Origin: Planctomycetales bacterium ZRK34
Lineage (GTDB): Bacteria > Planctomycetota > Phycisphaerae > Phycisphaerales > Zrk34
NCBI GenBank assembly: GCA_014873095.1
Contig: CP050848.1
Location: 3,717,850-3,781,849 of the forward strand
Length of the DNA stretch: 64,000 nt
Reading direction: 5' to 3'
Within the stretch, counting starts at the first letter, position 1. The number at the start of each line of letters is the position of its first letter. Both the position numbers and the translations under genes were made by a program. This document shows, piece after piece, positions 8,216 to 18,284 of this stretch. The notes beneath the pieces are model-generated. The model did no database searches. It was not told the origin of the DNA and saw only the letters and a list, made by a program, of their open reading frames with translations.

Positions 8216-9245
8216 GCTGATAAAACCTCAACGGGTGGATCTGGATCGGGACATTCACGCCCTCGGCGGGGGCGAAGAGTTTACAGCCGTCTTCATGATG
8301 ACCCCACTTGACCATCGCGAAACCGATCGGGGACTTCGACAGCATCGGGGCATAGGTCGAACTGGTCACCGCGCCGACGGTGGCTGCATCAGAACCTTCT
8401 GCATCGAGGATACCTGTGCCGGCCAGCGGGAGCAGGTCGCCATCAGCCCGGAAGCCGACGAGTTTTTTCGAGGGATGGCCGAGGCTCTGCATGCGGGCGA
8501 CGATCTCCTGCCCGCGGTAGCAACCCTTGGTGAAGCTGGCCGCTTCGTCGAGCACCCCGGTTTCGTGCGGCAGGCTGTCGGGACCGAAGTCGATGTTGAA
8601 CATCGGGCGGCCGGCCTCGATGCGGGCGATGTTGAAAGCGCCCCAACCGATGGGTTTGAACCGGTCGTCATCCAGAATCGCCGCGGTGATCTCATCGACG
8701 GGCGCCCACAAGTGGCACCCGGTCTCGCCGGTTTCGGCGTACTCGAAGCGGTAGCCGTCGAGGCCTTCGATGTGTTCAGCGGCTTCGGGAGCCTTGGGCC
8801 CGTGCAGACTCAACCGGTGATATGAGCCGGACAGATTTTCGATCTGCACATCTTCGCCGAACAGGAGATTGTCAAGCTCGGTTGCCACGGTGTCGGCCTG
8901 ATGGACGTCGAGATCGATCAGTGTGTATTGCGCGTCGTGAACGATCAGCAGGTCGGCGAGGATGCGACCCTTGGCGGTGAGGATGAACGCGCGGCGGAGT
9001 TGGCCGGGTGACAGGTCTTTGACGCTGTTGGAAACCATGCGGTGCAGGAAGTCGACGCGATCGGAGCCGGTGAGCTTGAGCAGCCCGCGATGCGGACAGT
9101 CCATCAGTGCGGCGCCTTTGCGGATCGTGGCATATTCGATTTCCAGGCTGGCGAATTCACTGACGATCTGTACGGCGTCGCCCCACGACATCATCAATGC
9201 TTCGGCTTTTTCAAACTGGGGCAGCAGGGGAGAAGGATTAGCCAT
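8190..9245 (-). CDS. ygfZ: Folate-binding protein YgfZ (GcvT-like)
   Basis: 351 residues. The protein has the GcvT/YgfZ fold and the diagnostic YgfZ motif KGCYRGQEIVARM at about residues 240-252, with the conserved cysteine. YgfZ uses tetrahydrofolate and helps assemble or repair 4Fe-4S clusters in enzymes such as MiaB, whose gene lies 1.4 kb away. No clear Shine-Dalgarno is seen before the ATG. The gene overlaps the membrane protein gene downstream. Confidence 0.9.
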   Translation of the reverse strand: MANPSPLLPQFEKAEALMMSWGDAVQIVSEFASLEIEYATIRKGAALMDCPHRGLLKLTGSDRVDFLHRMVSNSVKDLSPGQLRRAFILTAKGRILADLLIVHDAQYTLIDLDVHQADTVATELDNLLFGEDVQIENLSGSYHRLSLHGPKAPEAAEHIEGLDGYRFEYAETGETGCHLWAPVDEITAAILDDDRFKPIGWGAFNIARIEAGRPMFNIDFGPDSLPHETGVLDEAASFTKGCYRGQEIVARMQSLGHPSKKLVGFRADGDLLPLAGTGILDAEGSDAATVGAVTSSTYAPMLSKSPIGFAMVKWGHHEDGCKLFAPAEGVNVPIQIHPLRFYQRESSAPST

Positions 9246-9369
9246 GATGCATCAAACTCGCGTTGGCGGGATATCTCAAGCGAATGATTCAAAAACGTAG
9301 TGGCGTCGGACGCCAAACCGATCGCCGGCGCGTTAGCATATCGGCTTTCCCTTTATGGAGCGAACCGAC

Positions 9370-11043
9370 ATGCCTGCTTACAAGATGCCCCGCGTGAACA
9401 AGCCGAAAAAACTCAAGTCCAAGCAAGTGCTGCTGGTGGCCAATGGCGACCTGCGCCTGTCCGCCAATCAGAAGTGCTGGGCGGCTCAGAAGGCGATGGA
9501 AGATCAGCTTGCCGATGCGGTGAAGGCCTGCGGGTACAAGCTGGTTCGCGCTCATGCTTACAAGCCCGCCGAGAAGCACGGGTTCATCGGCTCGCAGGCT
9601 GAGGGCATGAAGGTCTTCGCGAACATCGATCCCGATGCGCCGCTGATCGTGGCCGAGGCGGTGTGGCAGTATTCGCATCATGTGCTGCACGGGCTGATCA
9701 GCCATCGCGGTCCGATCTGCACCGTCGCCAACTGGTCGGGCCAATGGCCGGGCCTCGTCGGCATGCTCAACCTCAACGGCTCGATGACCAAGGCGGGCGT
9801 GAAGTATTCGACGCTGTGGTCTGAGGACTTCGTCAATGACAACACGTTCAACAAGAAGCTCAAAACCTGGCTGACCAAGGGCAAGGTGTCTCATGCGACC
9901 TCGCACGTGACGCCGCTGGCCAAGGCGAAGGTTCCCGCGGCCGAGGCGAAGCTCGGCGAAGCGCTGGCCGCACAGCTCAAGCAGGACAAGGCGATTCTCG
10001 GCGTGTTCGACGAAGGCTGCATGGGCATGTTCAACGCGATCATTCCCGATCACCTGCTGAACCCGACCGGCGTGTACAAAGAACGCCTCTCGCAGTCGGC
10101 GCTCTACGCTGCCGCGCAGCAGGTCTCCAACGCCGAAGCCAAGGCGGTCTACAAGTGGATCCTCAGCAAAGGCATGAAGTTCGATCTCGGCAAGAACGAG
10201 AAAACCGAACTGACCCAGAATCAGATTCTGCTGCAGTGCAAGACATACATCGCAGCGTTGCGTATCGCCGATGAGTTCGGCTGCGATGTGATCGGCATCC
10301 AGTACCAGCAGGGGCTCAAGGACTGCCTGCCGGCGTCGGACCTTGTCGAAGGCATGCTCAACAGCTCGAGCCGCCCGCCGGTGACCGCTTCGCCGAAGGA
10401 CAAGCGGGTGCTCTACCGCGGCGGACCGCTGCCGCATTTCAATGAAGTCGACGAATGCGCCGGCCTCGACGGGCTGATCACCAATCGCGTGCACAAGGCG
10501 ATGGGCCAACCCGTCGAAAACACCCTGCACGATCTGCGCTGGGGCGACTGGGATCAATCCGGCACCACCGACGAGTACGTGTGGGTGTTCGAGATTTCCG
10601 GCAGCGCGCCGGTCGAGCACTTCATCGGCGGGTGGAAGGGCGCCGTCGGCGAACGTCAGCCGGCGATGTACTTCCGCCTCGGCGGGTCGACGCTCAAGGG
10701 CATTTCCAAGCCCGGCGAAGTCATCTGGAGCCGCATCTACATCGAGAACGATTCGCTGAACATGGACATCGGCCGCGCCGGCGTCGTGAAGCTTCCGCAG
10801 GAAGAAACGCAGCGCCGCTGGGATTCGACCACACCGCAGTGGCCGATCATGCATGCGGTGACCTACGGCGTGTCGCGCGACCAGATGATGGCCAAGCACA
10901 AGGCCAACCACATCCAGTGCGTCTACGCCAAGAGCGAAGCCGACGCCGACAAGGCGATGTTCGCCAAGGCCGCCATGGCCGCCGCCCTCGGCATCAAGGT
11001 CAACCTCTGCGGCACCAACAAGGCCGGCAAAGCCTGGGCGTAA
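9370..11043 (+). CDS. L-fucose isomerase-like protein
   Basis: 557 residues. GGAG at 9357-9360 points to the ATG at 9370; an in-frame ATG at 9355 lies within that site and is less likely. The length, the N-terminal Rossmann-like part ([18 protein letters not shown]) and the C-terminal beta-rich part ([20 protein letters not shown]) fit the fucose/arabinose isomerase superfamily, which interconverts aldoses and ketoses with a divalent metal. Several acidic residues and histidines in the middle ([17 protein letters not shown]) could bind the metal. Substrate may differ from L-fucose. Given the sulfatases nearby, use of algal fucose-containing polymers is plausible but inferred. Confidence 0.7.
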   Translation: MPAYKMPRVNKPKKLKSKQVLLVANGDLRLSANQKCWAAQKAMEDQLADAVKACGYKLVRAHAYKPAEKHGFIGSQAEGMKVFANIDPDAPLIVAEAVWQYSHHVLHGLISHRGPICTVANWSGQWPGLVGMLNLNGSMTKAGVKYSTLWSEDFVNDNTFNKKLKTWLTKGKVSHATSHVTPLAKAKVPAAEAKLGEALAAQLKQDKAILGVFDEGCMGMFNAIIPDHLLNPTGVYKERLSQSALYAAAQQVSNAEAKAVYKWILSKGMKFDLGKNEKTELTQNQILLQCKTYIAALRIADEFGCDVIGIQYQQGLKDCLPASDLVEGMLNSSSRPPVTASPKDKRVLYRGGPLPHFNEVDECAGLDGLITNRVHKAMGQPVENTLHDLRWGDWDQSGTTDEYVWVFEISGSAPVEHFIGGWKGAVGERQPAMYFRLGGSTLKGISKPGEVIWSRIYIENDSLNMDIGRAGVVKLPQEETQRRWDSTTPQWPIMHAVTYGVSRDQMMAKHKANHIQCVYAKSEADADKAMFAKAAMAAALGIKVNLCGTNKAGKAWA

Positions 11044-11063
11044 ACTGTTCGTGACTCACGATG

Positions 11064-11096
11064 CCACTGGCGGCTTGCCCGCCAGTGGTTTTTTTA
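11064..11096 (+). terminator. Terminator made from a dispersed palindrome
   Basis: CCACTGGCGG, loop CTTG, then CCCGCCAGTGG and seven T residues follow the isomerase gene by 20 bases. The hairpin arms equal the palindrome found again at 37230-37290, so a dispersed repeat seems to act as terminator here. Confidence 0.85.
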
Positions 11097-11103
11097 TGCG
11101 CGA

Positions 11104-11916
11104 TCACTGAACGATCAGGTAGTCGCCCAGAAACACCATGATGAAATTGAACGCCGCATGGGTGGTCATGCACGCCTCGGCCCCGGCGCGGCGGTACAGG
11201 TAACCCAAAGCCAAACCCAAAGGAAAGATCTGGACCAGTTTCACCCAGTCGGGTTCCAATATGCCGGTATGCGCCGCAGCCCATAAGGCGGCGGTCAATA
11301 CGATGGCGGTGTTGTAGCCCATCTGCGCATTATGGCTGCCGAAGAGGTCTTTGAGGTGATGCCCCAGAAAATTCTGAATGCCCAGGCGATACATCAACTC
11401 TTCCACCAGCGCCGCGACCACAACCACGCAAATCAGCAACGGTGTGGAGATTTCTGAACTGGCGCCTGGTTGCAGCATGTTGCTGAGTTGTTGCGACATG
11501 GTGGGTTCGGTCGCCAGAAACAACACCGTGCTATAGATCAATCCGCCGGCGAGCACCGCAGCGCACAGGCCGATCTTTTTCTTGAGGTCGAGCGATCGGC
11601 GTGGACTGCCGACAAACCCAAACGTGACCATCGATGGCAGACGCATCTTCTGGCTGTAGTAGACTCCCAGCGCCACCGAGAGTGTGATCTGTACGAAGTT
11701 GACAATCAGCACGCCGACCAGAATGGATTGTTGTATCGTCTTGGTCACGGGCAGCATGAGCAGCATCAAGGCTTGCATGCCGGTCAGCACGGCAGCGCAG
11801 ATCAAACCATATTTCGCCAGGGGAGCGATCTTGCGGCGCTTGACCAGACAGTCGATTAGAAAAGCGAGCGAGAGGACCAGAACGATGACGGAATAGACCA
11901 GTCGAATGGATTGCAT
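11104..11916 (-). CDS. CPBP family intramembrane metalloprotease
   Basis: 270 residues with about eight hydrophobic segments. The CPBP (Abi/CAAX protease-like) motifs are present: EELMYR near residue 180, AALWAAAHTG near 210 and HAAFN near 250; the glutamates and histidines form the zinc site. The start was placed at the ATG after GGGGA; the frame extends 31 codons upstream without a ribosome site. The family includes prenyl-protein processing and bacteriocin-immunity proteins, so the substrate is unknown. It is divergent from a sulfatase gene. Confidence 0.85.
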   Translation of the reverse strand: MQSIRLVYSVIVLVLSLAFLIDCLVKRRKIAPLAKYGLICAAVLTGMQALMLLMLPVTKTIQQSILVGVLIVNFVQITLSVALGVYYSQKMRLPSMVTFGFVGSPRRSLDLKKKIGLCAAVLAGGLIYSTVLFLATEPTMSQQLSNMLQPGASSEISTPLLICVVVVAALVEELMYRLGIQNFLGHHLKDLFGSHNAQMGYNTAIVLTAALWAAAHTGILEPDWVKLVQIFPLGLALGYLYRRAGAEACMTTHAAFNFIMVFLGDYLIVQ

Positions 11917-12039
11917 GATGCATCCCCAGAATAGTTTGTGTGTGAATAGAATAATCAGTTGGCTGTTGTCTGACGAGTCGGACGAGGCCGGCGTGCGCTT
12001 GGGCTGCATTACACGCTTGTCGGGGTACGTTTGTCAGGC

Positions 12040-13473
12040 ATGAATCATCAACCACTTCATCGAATGATCGTTTGGGCGGGGTTGTGCCTTGGGCTGATGT
12101 TGTCGATGGCATGGGCGGGGCAGAATCCGGCACGCAAGCCGAATGTCATCTTCATTCTGATCGACGATCTCGGCAAGGAATGGGTGTCGTGTTACGGCGC
12201 CCAGGAGATTCAGACGCCGCGGATCGACGACCTGGCTGCGACGGGCATGCGGTTTGAAAACGCCTACTGCATGCCGCAGTGTACGCCGAGCCGGGTGACG
12301 CTGCTGACGGGGACTTACCCGTTTCGCCATGGCTGGACCAACCACTGGGATGTGCCGCGGTGGGGCAGCGGGGCGCACTTCGATGCGAAGCTCAACACAT
12401 CATTGGGGCGCGTCATGCGCGACGCCGGGTATGCCACGTGCGCGGCGGGCAAGTGGCAGATCGATGACTTTCGCGTCGAGCCCCATGCGATGCAGGCTGC
12501 GGGATTTGATAAGTCGTGCATGTGGACCGGCGGCGAAGGCGGCAACCTCAAACCCAGCGACGAGCGGTACTGGGATCCGTATGTGCACATCAACGGCGAG
12601 CCGAGCCGAACGCTCAAGGGCCAGTTCGGCCCGGATGTGTTCAACGGTTTCATCGTCGACTTCATGAAGCAACATCGCGATGAGCCGATGTTCGTGTATT
12701 ACCCGATGGTGCTGACGCACACGCCGTTCACGACGACGCCGGACGAACCCGAGGCCAAGGGCAAGGTCGACAAGCACAAAGCGATGGTGCGCTACGCCGA
12801 CAAGATGATCGGCAAGATCGTCGATGCGCTGGATGAACTGAAGATTCGCGACAACACGATCGTGATCGTCACCACCGACAACGGCACGACGCCGGCCATC
12901 ACCGGCCGGCGGCTCGATCATGATGTGCGCGGGGCCAAGGCACGCATGGTTGAAGCGGGCACGGCGATTCCGTTTGTGGTGAACTGCCCGGGTAAAGTCC
13001 CGGCGGGTGTTATCACGCCGGCGCTGGTGGATTTTTCGGATGTGCTGCCGACGTGTGCTGAACTTGGTGGGGCGGAGCTGCCCGCGGGGCTCGAGATCGA
13101 CGGTCAGTCGTTTGCCGCATTGATTCTCGGCAAGAAGAAAGACTCGCCGCGCGGGTGGATTCTGTCGATGGGCGGTCACCCGGCAGGGTTTCGCGATGGG
13201 CGTGTGGTGCCGGCCCAGCCGTATGATGATCGGGTGGTGCGCGACGGGCGATGGAAGCTGTGGATCGGTGAAAACCGCGAGCCGGAAAAGCTGTTCGACA
13301 TGCAGACCGACCCGTGGGAGCAGCAGAATCAGCTCGGGTCATACGACGACGACGCCCGCCTCGCCCGCCAGCGCCTGCTGGGGCTCATCCGCAGCCTGCC
13401 GGAAAAAGACGCCGCCCCGCAGTACACGCCGAACCCTCCGCAGCCGTGGGACAAGTACAAGCTCAAGCCGTGA
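12040..13473 (+). CDS. Secreted sulfatase
   Basis: 477 residues. Signal peptide at about residues 1-27 (ending SMAWA). The sulfatase signature CTPSR (C81) followed by VTLLTG is the site where an anaerobic or aerobic formylglycine-generating system converts Cys to formylglycine. VIFILIDDLG near residue 37 supplies metal-binding aspartates, and VTTDNG near 285 is the second metal motif. It would remove sulfate from a polysaccharide in the periplasm or outside. An in-frame TTG lies nine bases upstream. It is the first of three sulfatases in the window, each only distantly similar. Confidence 0.92.
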   Translation: MNHQPLHRMIVWAGLCLGLMLSMAWAGQNPARKPNVIFILIDDLGKEWVSCYGAQEIQTPRIDDLAATGMRFENAYCMPQCTPSRVTLLTGTYPFRHGWTNHWDVPRWGSGAHFDAKLNTSLGRVMRDAGYATCAAGKWQIDDFRVEPHAMQAAGFDKSCMWTGGEGGNLKPSDERYWDPYVHINGEPSRTLKGQFGPDVFNGFIVDFMKQHRDEPMFVYYPMVLTHTPFTTTPDEPEAKGKVDKHKAMVRYADKMIGKIVDALDELKIRDNTIVIVTTDNGTTPAITGRRLDHDVRGAKARMVEAGTAIPFVVNCPGKVPAGVITPALVDFSDVLPTCAELGGAELPAGLEIDGQSFAALILGKKKDSPRGWILSMGGHPAGFRDGRVVPAQPYDDRVVRDGRWKLWIGENREPEKLFDMQTDPWEQQNQLGSYDDDARLARQRLLGLIRSLPEKDAAPQYTPNPPQPWDKYKLKP

Positions 13474-13494
13474 AGCGGCGGGGACAATATCCGC

Positions 13495-13668
13495 ATGAGT
13501 CGACATCGCGACATCATGGCCGGGGCGTGGCGGCTGGCGGACAACCGGATTCGCGAGGCGATGGGGCGGGGCGAGTTCGACGACCTGCCGGGGGCAGGCA
13601 GCGCTACCAGCTATGGGATCGAAGATGAGCCTCAGCTTTGGCCAACACCGGCTTTTTCAATACGCTGA
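13495..13668 (+). pseudogene. 5' fragment of a DUF1992 (DnaJC28-like) gene
   Basis: The 57-codon frame reads in its middle ADNRIREAMGRGEFDDLPGA, which matches the conserved opening of DUF1992 proteins (IREA..RGEFD.LPG.G). These proteins usually run to about 100 residues or more. Here homology stops after about residue 34, near 13600, and the rest is unrelated sequence running into the 3' end of the araC-type gene on the other strand. The missing 3' part is not found after the cassette ends near 15860. Best read as a gene truncated when the araC/SDR cassette arrived. Confidence 0.6.
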
Positions 13669-14582
13669 TGACGCTGACGGTAGTCCCCGGGGGACGTGGC
13701 CATCACCCGTTTGAAGGCCTTGCCGAAGGAACTTTCCGACTTATAGCCAACCGCGTCGGCCACCGCAGACATTGTGACGCGCTGTTGTTCACGTAACATT
13801 GCGGCGGCACGGACCATTCGCCACTGGGTGAGGTGGTCCAGAGGCGTCTCACCAACGAGCCTGCGAAAGCGCTCGGCGAATGCCGACCGAGACATAGAGA
13901 CCCCTTTGGCAAGCCTAGGCACAGTCCAACTCCGACTTGGCTCCGAATGCATGAGTCGAAGCGCTTCTCCGATTTGCGGGTCGACTATAGCGCGAAGCCA
14001 ACTGGGCTTATCTGTTCCTAGCATTGAACTGATCTGTTTCCGCATTGCTTGAATGAACAGTATCTCGGAAAGCCTGTCTATGATTGCGATCGATCCGGGT
14101 TGGTTTCCCATCGCTTCGGCCGCAAGATGCTGAATGGTTGAGGAAAACCAGGGCGATTCGTGTAACGATGCTGGTAGGTGAATGATCTGGGGCAGGTGCT
14201 TGACAAGCATCTCGCTTTCCGGCGATGCGAAGGTAAAACACCCGGCAATCACTGACACGGGTGTTCCGCCCCCGCCGTGTTTGATGAGCCGTGTTTGATG
14301 AAATTCCGCGGGTGGTACTAATTTTTCCGCCGATCGAACACGTTCCTTTACATCGCTTGTCAGCGTGTAGGTCTTGGGGGCCGGTAGGAACACGAAGTCG
14401 CCACCGACGAGCGGGATCGCTGAGTGGTCATCGACCACCAACAGGCACGACCCGCGCGTGACTATGAGGCAAATCCCCTTGTTTCCCGGGAACAGCAGGC
14501 CGAACGGCGCGGAAAGCTCGAGCCGTCCGTATAGCTGGCCCTCCGTGCGAAGCAGCGACATCACCTCAGCAAGAATATCCAT
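13632..14582 (-). CDS. AraC family transcriptional regulator
   Basis: 316 residues. The N-terminal ~190 residues form a cupin-type sensing domain (AraC_binding/cupin_6-like). The C-terminal ~100 residues carry two helix-turn-helix units: LAKGVSMSRSAFAERFRRLVG and MSAVADAVGYKSESSFGKAFKR, the classical AraC signature. Start set at the ATG preceded by GGAG six bases upstream. It is divergent from a SnoaL/SDR pair with 148 bp between, and probably controls it. This whole cassette is visibly less GC-rich than its neighbours, which suggests transfer. Confidence 0.9.
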   Translation of the reverse strand: MDILAEVMSLLRTEGQLYGRLELSAPFGLLFPGNKGICLIVTRGSCLLVVDDHSAIPLVGGDFVFLPAPKTYTLTSDVKERVRSAEKLVPPAEFHQTRLIKHGGGGTPVSVIAGCFTFASPESEMLVKHLPQIIHLPASLHESPWFSSTIQHLAAEAMGNQPGSIAIIDRLSEILFIQAMRKQISSMLGTDKPSWLRAIVDPQIGEALRLMHSEPSRSWTVPRLAKGVSMSRSAFAERFRRLVGETPLDHLTQWRMVRAAAMLREQQRVTMSAVADAVGYKSESSFGKAFKRVMATSPGDYRQRHQRIEKAGVGQS

Positions 14583-14730
14583 ATAGAGCTCCAGTCTGTG
14601 GCGTATTAGACCAAATAAATGGCTTAATGGCCATAGATCGTCCATTTTATCAGGTGTAGTATGCGTGCGATGTCGAAGCGCGTCGGGAATTGACGCTCAA
14701 CATAATGCACTCATTTATTAGGAGACTCGT

Positions 14731-15060
14731 ATGAACACCCAAGTACCCAGCCCCGTTGCAGCATATCTGGCGGCGGAGAAGGCGAAAGACACAAGTCGAC
14801 TGATCCTGTGCTTTCATAAGGATGCAGTCGTCTTCGACGAAGGAAAAGAACACCGGGGTATCGCTGCCATCGAAGTGTGGTACCGCGACACAAACGCACA
14901 GTACCGGTATGTCGTTGAGCCGCTTGACGCGTCTATCAACGGCCAGACCGTCATCGTCCGCACCCATGTGACAGGAAACTTCCCTGGCGGTGCCGCCGAT
15001 TTGTGTTGCACATTCCAGATCGACGGGGACCAAATCAAATCCTTGGAGATTACACAGTGA
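14731..15060 (+). CDS. SnoaL-like (NTF2-fold) protein
   Basis: 109 residues. The pattern of an N-terminal helix, [26 protein letters not shown] and a final strand pair fits the SnoaL-like/NTF2 fold, a small cone-shaped domain that is either enzymatic (isomerase, dehydratase) or binding. AGGAG at 14719-14723 supports the start. Its stop overlaps the start of the SDR gene in GTGA, so both are translated together. Ligand unknown. Confidence 0.72.
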   Translation: MNTQVPSPVAAYLAAEKAKDTSRLILCFHKDAVVFDEGKEHRGIAAIEVWYRDTNAQYRYVVEPLDASINGQTVIVRTHVTGNFPGGAADLCCTFQIDGDQIKSLEITQ

Positions 15061-15860
15061 TTACGGAGCCAAGCTTTGATGTTGAACAGTCGGAATGCAG
15101 AGGTAGCCGTGTCCTCGTGACAGGCGGCACAAAAGGGATCGGCGAAGCGATCGTTCGACGACTGGTTGCAAGTGGAGCTTCGGTTGCGACTACTGGTCGG
15201 TCCGCAGTCTCTGACGACCAGCGGTCGTCGCTTTTCGTTCAAGCAGATGTTAGTACTGAGAGTGGTGTGCAGAATGTGGCGAAACACGTGCTCTCGGAAT
15301 GGGGCGGCATCGATGTCCTGGTGAACTGCGTTGGTGGCTCCGATGCACCCAGCGGCGGGTTTCAGGCACTAACCGACGAAGAATGGGAAAAGGCGCTGAG
15401 TCTGAATCTGATGTCGGCAGTACGATTCGACCGGGTAATTGTTCCCGGCATGATCGAACGCAGGCACGGTGTGGTGCTTCACGTCTCGTCTATTCAGCAC
15501 CGTCTGCCGCTGCCCGACTCCACGCTTGCCTACGCGGCTGCAAAGGCGGCGGTGCGAACCTATAGCAAGGGGCTTGCCCGCGAAGTTGGCCCCAAAGGCG
15601 TGAGGGTCAACACGGTATCGCCGGGCTTCGTTGAGACGTCCGCTGCGCACGACATGATTCTTCGCCTCGCAGAGAGTCAAGGCACCGACGAAACCGCCGC
15701 GCGGCAGGCGATCATCGACATGCTTGGTGGGATTCCAATTGGGCGGCCTGCGCGACCTGAAGAGGTCGCCGAACTCGTTGCGTTTCTCGCTTCTGATCGT
15801 GCCGCGTCGATCCACGGGGCCGACTATGTCATCGATGGCGGCACGCTTCCGACTACCTGA
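15057..15860 (+). CDS. Short-chain dehydrogenase/reductase (SDR)
   Basis: 267 residues from a GTG start; GGAG lies nine bases upstream and the GTG overlaps the preceding TGA. The classical SDR features are visible: cofactor motif TGGTKGIG near residue 22, VNCVGG in place of NNAG, the active-site YAAAK with an upstream Ser, and PGFVETSA. The enzyme probably reduces a ketone or oxidises an alcohol with NAD(P)H. The pairing with a SnoaL-like protein and an AraC-type regulator is common in small acquired metabolic cassettes. Substrate unknown. Confidence 0.88.
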   Translation: MITEPSFDVEQSECRGSRVLVTGGTKGIGEAIVRRLVASGASVATTGRSAVSDDQRSSLFVQADVSTESGVQNVAKHVLSEWGGIDVLVNCVGGSDAPSGGFQALTDEEWEKALSLNLMSAVRFDRVIVPGMIERRHGVVLHVSSIQHRLPLPDSTLAYAAAKAAVRTYSKGLAREVGPKGVRVNTVSPGFVETSAAHDMILRLAESQGTDETAARQAIIDMLGGIPIGRPARPEEVAELVAFLASDRAASIHGADYVIDGGTLPTT

Positions 15861-16116
15861 TTTTGTATTCACACGCACCACTCCGAAATGACGGGGAGGA
15901 ATGGTCAGTCATACCTCGAAAGATTAGCCACCTCTTGGGTGTTAACAGCAGGACGGGGCAACATGCTCGATGAGCGGAATTATGTTGATATTTCGGCCCA
16001 TAGTGTGGCTCTTAGTATGTTTTGTGAGGTGTGAGGCGGAGGCGATCATGCGGGTGATCGGGGGAAAATAAGTCCATTCGGCGTTTGCGAGGTAGATCGC
16101 CTACAATAGCCCCTTC
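15861..16116. other. Intergenic, right edge of the low-GC cassette
   Basis: 256 bases without a supported gene. No remainder of the DUF1992 gene, no integrase and no obvious repeat was found. TACAAT at 16102-16107 lies nine bases before the tsaB start and may be its -10 element. Confidence 0.4.
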
Positions 16117-16806
16117 ATGGCTGAGGCGATTTACAACCTGGCGATCGAGACATCCAGCCGCCGCGGGGGCGTGACCCTCGGGCGCGGTGACCAAGTGATC
16201 GAGTCGGTGGACCTTGGCGCCCAGCAGCGGCACGCGGTGGCGCTGATGCCGGCGATCGAGGACGTGTGCGCCCGCCATGCGGTGACGCCCCCGGCGATCG
16301 GCGAGATTTACGTCTCGGTCGGGCCGGGCTCGTTCACGGGCCTGCGTATCGGGATCACCACGGCCAAGACGCTGGCCCACGTGACCGGGGCGAAGCTGGT
16401 GGCTGTACCGACGCTGGATGTGGTCGTCGAGAACGCCCCTGTCGAGTTTGGCCATGTAGCGGTCTGCCTGGCAGCGAAGCGCGGGCAGTGCTTCACGGGG
16501 CTCTACCAGCGGTCAGAAGACCGGTGGCAGCGCGTGATCGACCCGACGCTGATGACCCCGGCCCAACTTGTCGAGCAAGCCCCGCGGCCGCTGGCGGTGG
16601 TGGGGGACAATCTCCCGCCGTTTGACTGGCCCGGCGATGTCGAGTGCCTTGACCCGTCGTTGGCCGAGCCGGACAGCGCGGTCATGTGGCGCCTCGGCCG
16701 ATCGGCGGCCAAGGCCGATCGCTTCGTCGAGGCGATGGCGCTTGTGCCGCTGTACATCCGCCTGCCGGAGGCGGAGGAAGTCTGGCAAGCCAGGCAATCC
16801 CAGTGA
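16117..16806 (+). CDS. tsaB: tRNA threonylcarbamoyladenosine biosynthesis protein TsaB
   Basis: 229 residues. The N-terminus NLAIETSSRRGGVTL and the motif VSVGPGSFTGLRIGITTAKT identify TsaB, the inactive TsaD paralogue that scaffolds the TsaBDE complex making t6A37 in tRNAs decoding ANN codons. Length is typical. No Shine-Dalgarno precedes the ATG; a TACAAT hexamer ends nine bases upstream. der follows 92 bp downstream with its own promoter-like element. Confidence 0.93.
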   Translation: MAEAIYNLAIETSSRRGGVTLGRGDQVIESVDLGAQQRHAVALMPAIEDVCARHAVTPPAIGEIYVSVGPGSFTGLRIGITTAKTLAHVTGAKLVAVPTLDVVVENAPVEFGHVAVCLAAKRGQCFTGLYQRSEDRWQRVIDPTLMTPAQLVEQAPRPLAVVGDNLPPFDWPGDVECLDPSLAEPDSAVMWRLGRSAAKADRFVEAMALVPLYIRLPEAEEVWQARQSQ

Positions 16807-16842
16807 CGGATACCAGACGCTTCGCATTGCTCAGCGTCGGCG

Positions 16843-16851
16843 TGATATACT
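16843..16851 (+). promoter_or_regulatory. Extended -10 promoter element for der
   Basis: TGATATACT combines the TGn extension with TATACT, 47 bases before the der start. A -35 hexamer is not obvious, as is usual for extended -10 promoters. Confidence 0.45.
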
Positions 16852-16898
16852 GAGCCCCAAACCAACCTTCAACCCCCAACCCCAATCGCCAAACACAT

Positions 16899-18284
16899 AT
16901 GCTACCCAAGGTCGCCATCGTCGGACGCCCCAACGTGGGCAAATCGAGCCTGCTGAATATGCTGGCCGGTCGTCGTGTAAGCATCGTCGATCCGACCGCC
17001 GGCGTGACGCGCGACCGGGTCACTTATGAACTGGAGTTGCCACCCGCCAAAAAAGGCGGCGAGCCCCGCTTCTGCGAGGTCGTCGACACCGGTGGGTATG
17101 GCGTCTACAGCGGTGACGATTCGCTGAGCCCGCTGACCGACGATGTCGAACGCCAGATCACATATGCCGTGGGCGAAGCGGCGCTGATTCTGTTTCTCAT
17201 CGACGCCCAGACGGGCATCACGCCGCTGGATGAACAGGTCAGCCAGTTGCTTCGCGAGCAGGCCGGTGATCTGTCACGCGTGGTGTTGATCGCCAACAAG
17301 GTCGACAGCCCCAAGCTCGAAGCCGACGCCCTGGAAGCGACTTCGCTCGGGTTTGGCGAGCCGGTGATGGTGTCGGCCACGACCGGGCGCGGCAAGGCGT
17401 CGGTCGTTGACCTGCTGACCGGCCGGATTGATTTCACGAACGTGATCGCCCCGCCAAAAAGCGAGATGTCGCTGGCGATCGTCGGCAAGCGCAACGCCGG
17501 CAAGAGCACCTTCGTCAATGCCCTGGCTCACAGCGAGCGCGTGATCGTGTCCGAACTCGCCGGCACGACGCGCGACAGCGTGGATGTGCGTTTCGAAGTC
17601 GACGGCCGCAGCTTCACCGCGATCGACACCGCCGGCGTCCGCAAGCGCAAGTCGCTCGAAGACGACATCGAGTACTACTCGCTGCATCGCGCGCTGCGGG
17701 CGATCCGCCGGGCGGATGTGGTGATGCTGTTGATCGATGCGACGGTGCCGGTCAGCCAGGTCGACAAGAAGTTGTCCGGCGAGATCGTCGAGCATTTCAA
17801 ACCCTGCGTGGTGGTCGTCAACAAGTGGGATCTGGTCGCCGACAAGCTCAAGCCTGAAGACTACGTCGACTATCTGGCCGACGCGCTGCGCGGGCTTGAC
17901 TACATGCCGATCGCGTTCATCTCGGCCAAGGACAACGACGGCCTGGCCGATGCCGTGACGACCGCCTGCGAGTTGTATGAACAGGCCGGTCAGCGCATCG
18001 GCACCGGCCGACTCAACGCCTTCGTGCAGGAGCTGCTGGAACGGCGCGGCCCCAGCACAAAGCTCGGCACCCGGGCGAAGATTTACTACGCCACCATGGT
18101 GGCTGTGCACCCGCCGACGATTGCCATATTCGTCAACGAGCCCGATATGTTCGATCAGCGGTATCAGCGCTACCTGATCAACGCCTTCCGCGATGAGTTT
18201 CCCTTTGGTGAAGTGCCGATCAAGCTGTTGGTTCGGCGTCGCAAGAGGACCGACCGCCACGCCGAGCCGGCTGAAGAATCCTGA
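16899..18284 (+). CDS. der: Ribosome-assembly GTPase Der (EngA)
   Basis: 461 residues. Two GTPase domains in tandem, each with a P-loop (GRPNVGKSS near residue 8; GKRNAGKST near 197), G3 and NKxD motifs (NKVD, NKWD), followed by the C-terminal KH-like domain. This arrangement is unique to Der, which helps mature the 50S ribosomal subunit. Length and domain order are standard. Confidence 0.97.
   Translation: MLPKVAIVGRPNVGKSSLLNMLAGRRVSIVDPTAGVTRDRVTYELELPPAKKGGEPRFCEVVDTGGYGVYSGDDSLSPLTDDVERQITYAVGEAALILFLIDAQTGITPLDEQVSQLLREQAGDLSRVVLIANKVDSPKLEADALEATSLGFGEPVMVSATTGRGKASVVDLLTGRIDFTNVIAPPKSEMSLAIVGKRNAGKSTFVNALAHSERVIVSELAGTTRDSVDVRFEVDGRSFTAIDTAGVRKRKSLEDDIEYYSLHRALRAIRRADVVMLLIDATVPVSQVDKKLSGEIVEHFKPCVVVVNKWDLVADKLKPEDYVDYLADALRGLDYMPIAFISAKDNDGLADAVTTACELYEQAGQRIGTGRLNAFVQELLERRGPSTKLGTRAKIYYATMVAVHPPTIAIFVNEPDMFDQRYQRYLINAFRDEFPFGEVPIKLLVRRRKRTDRHAEPAEES

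Noticed and set aside
9289-10911. 540-codon open frame on the minus strand
   Set aside because: Antisense to the isomerase-like gene, no domain and no ribosome site.
13632-15860. Transposon or integrase carrying the araC/SDR cassette
   Set aside because: I looked for terminal inverted repeats, target duplications and recombinase genes and found none; only GC content and the cut DUF1992 gene support transfer.
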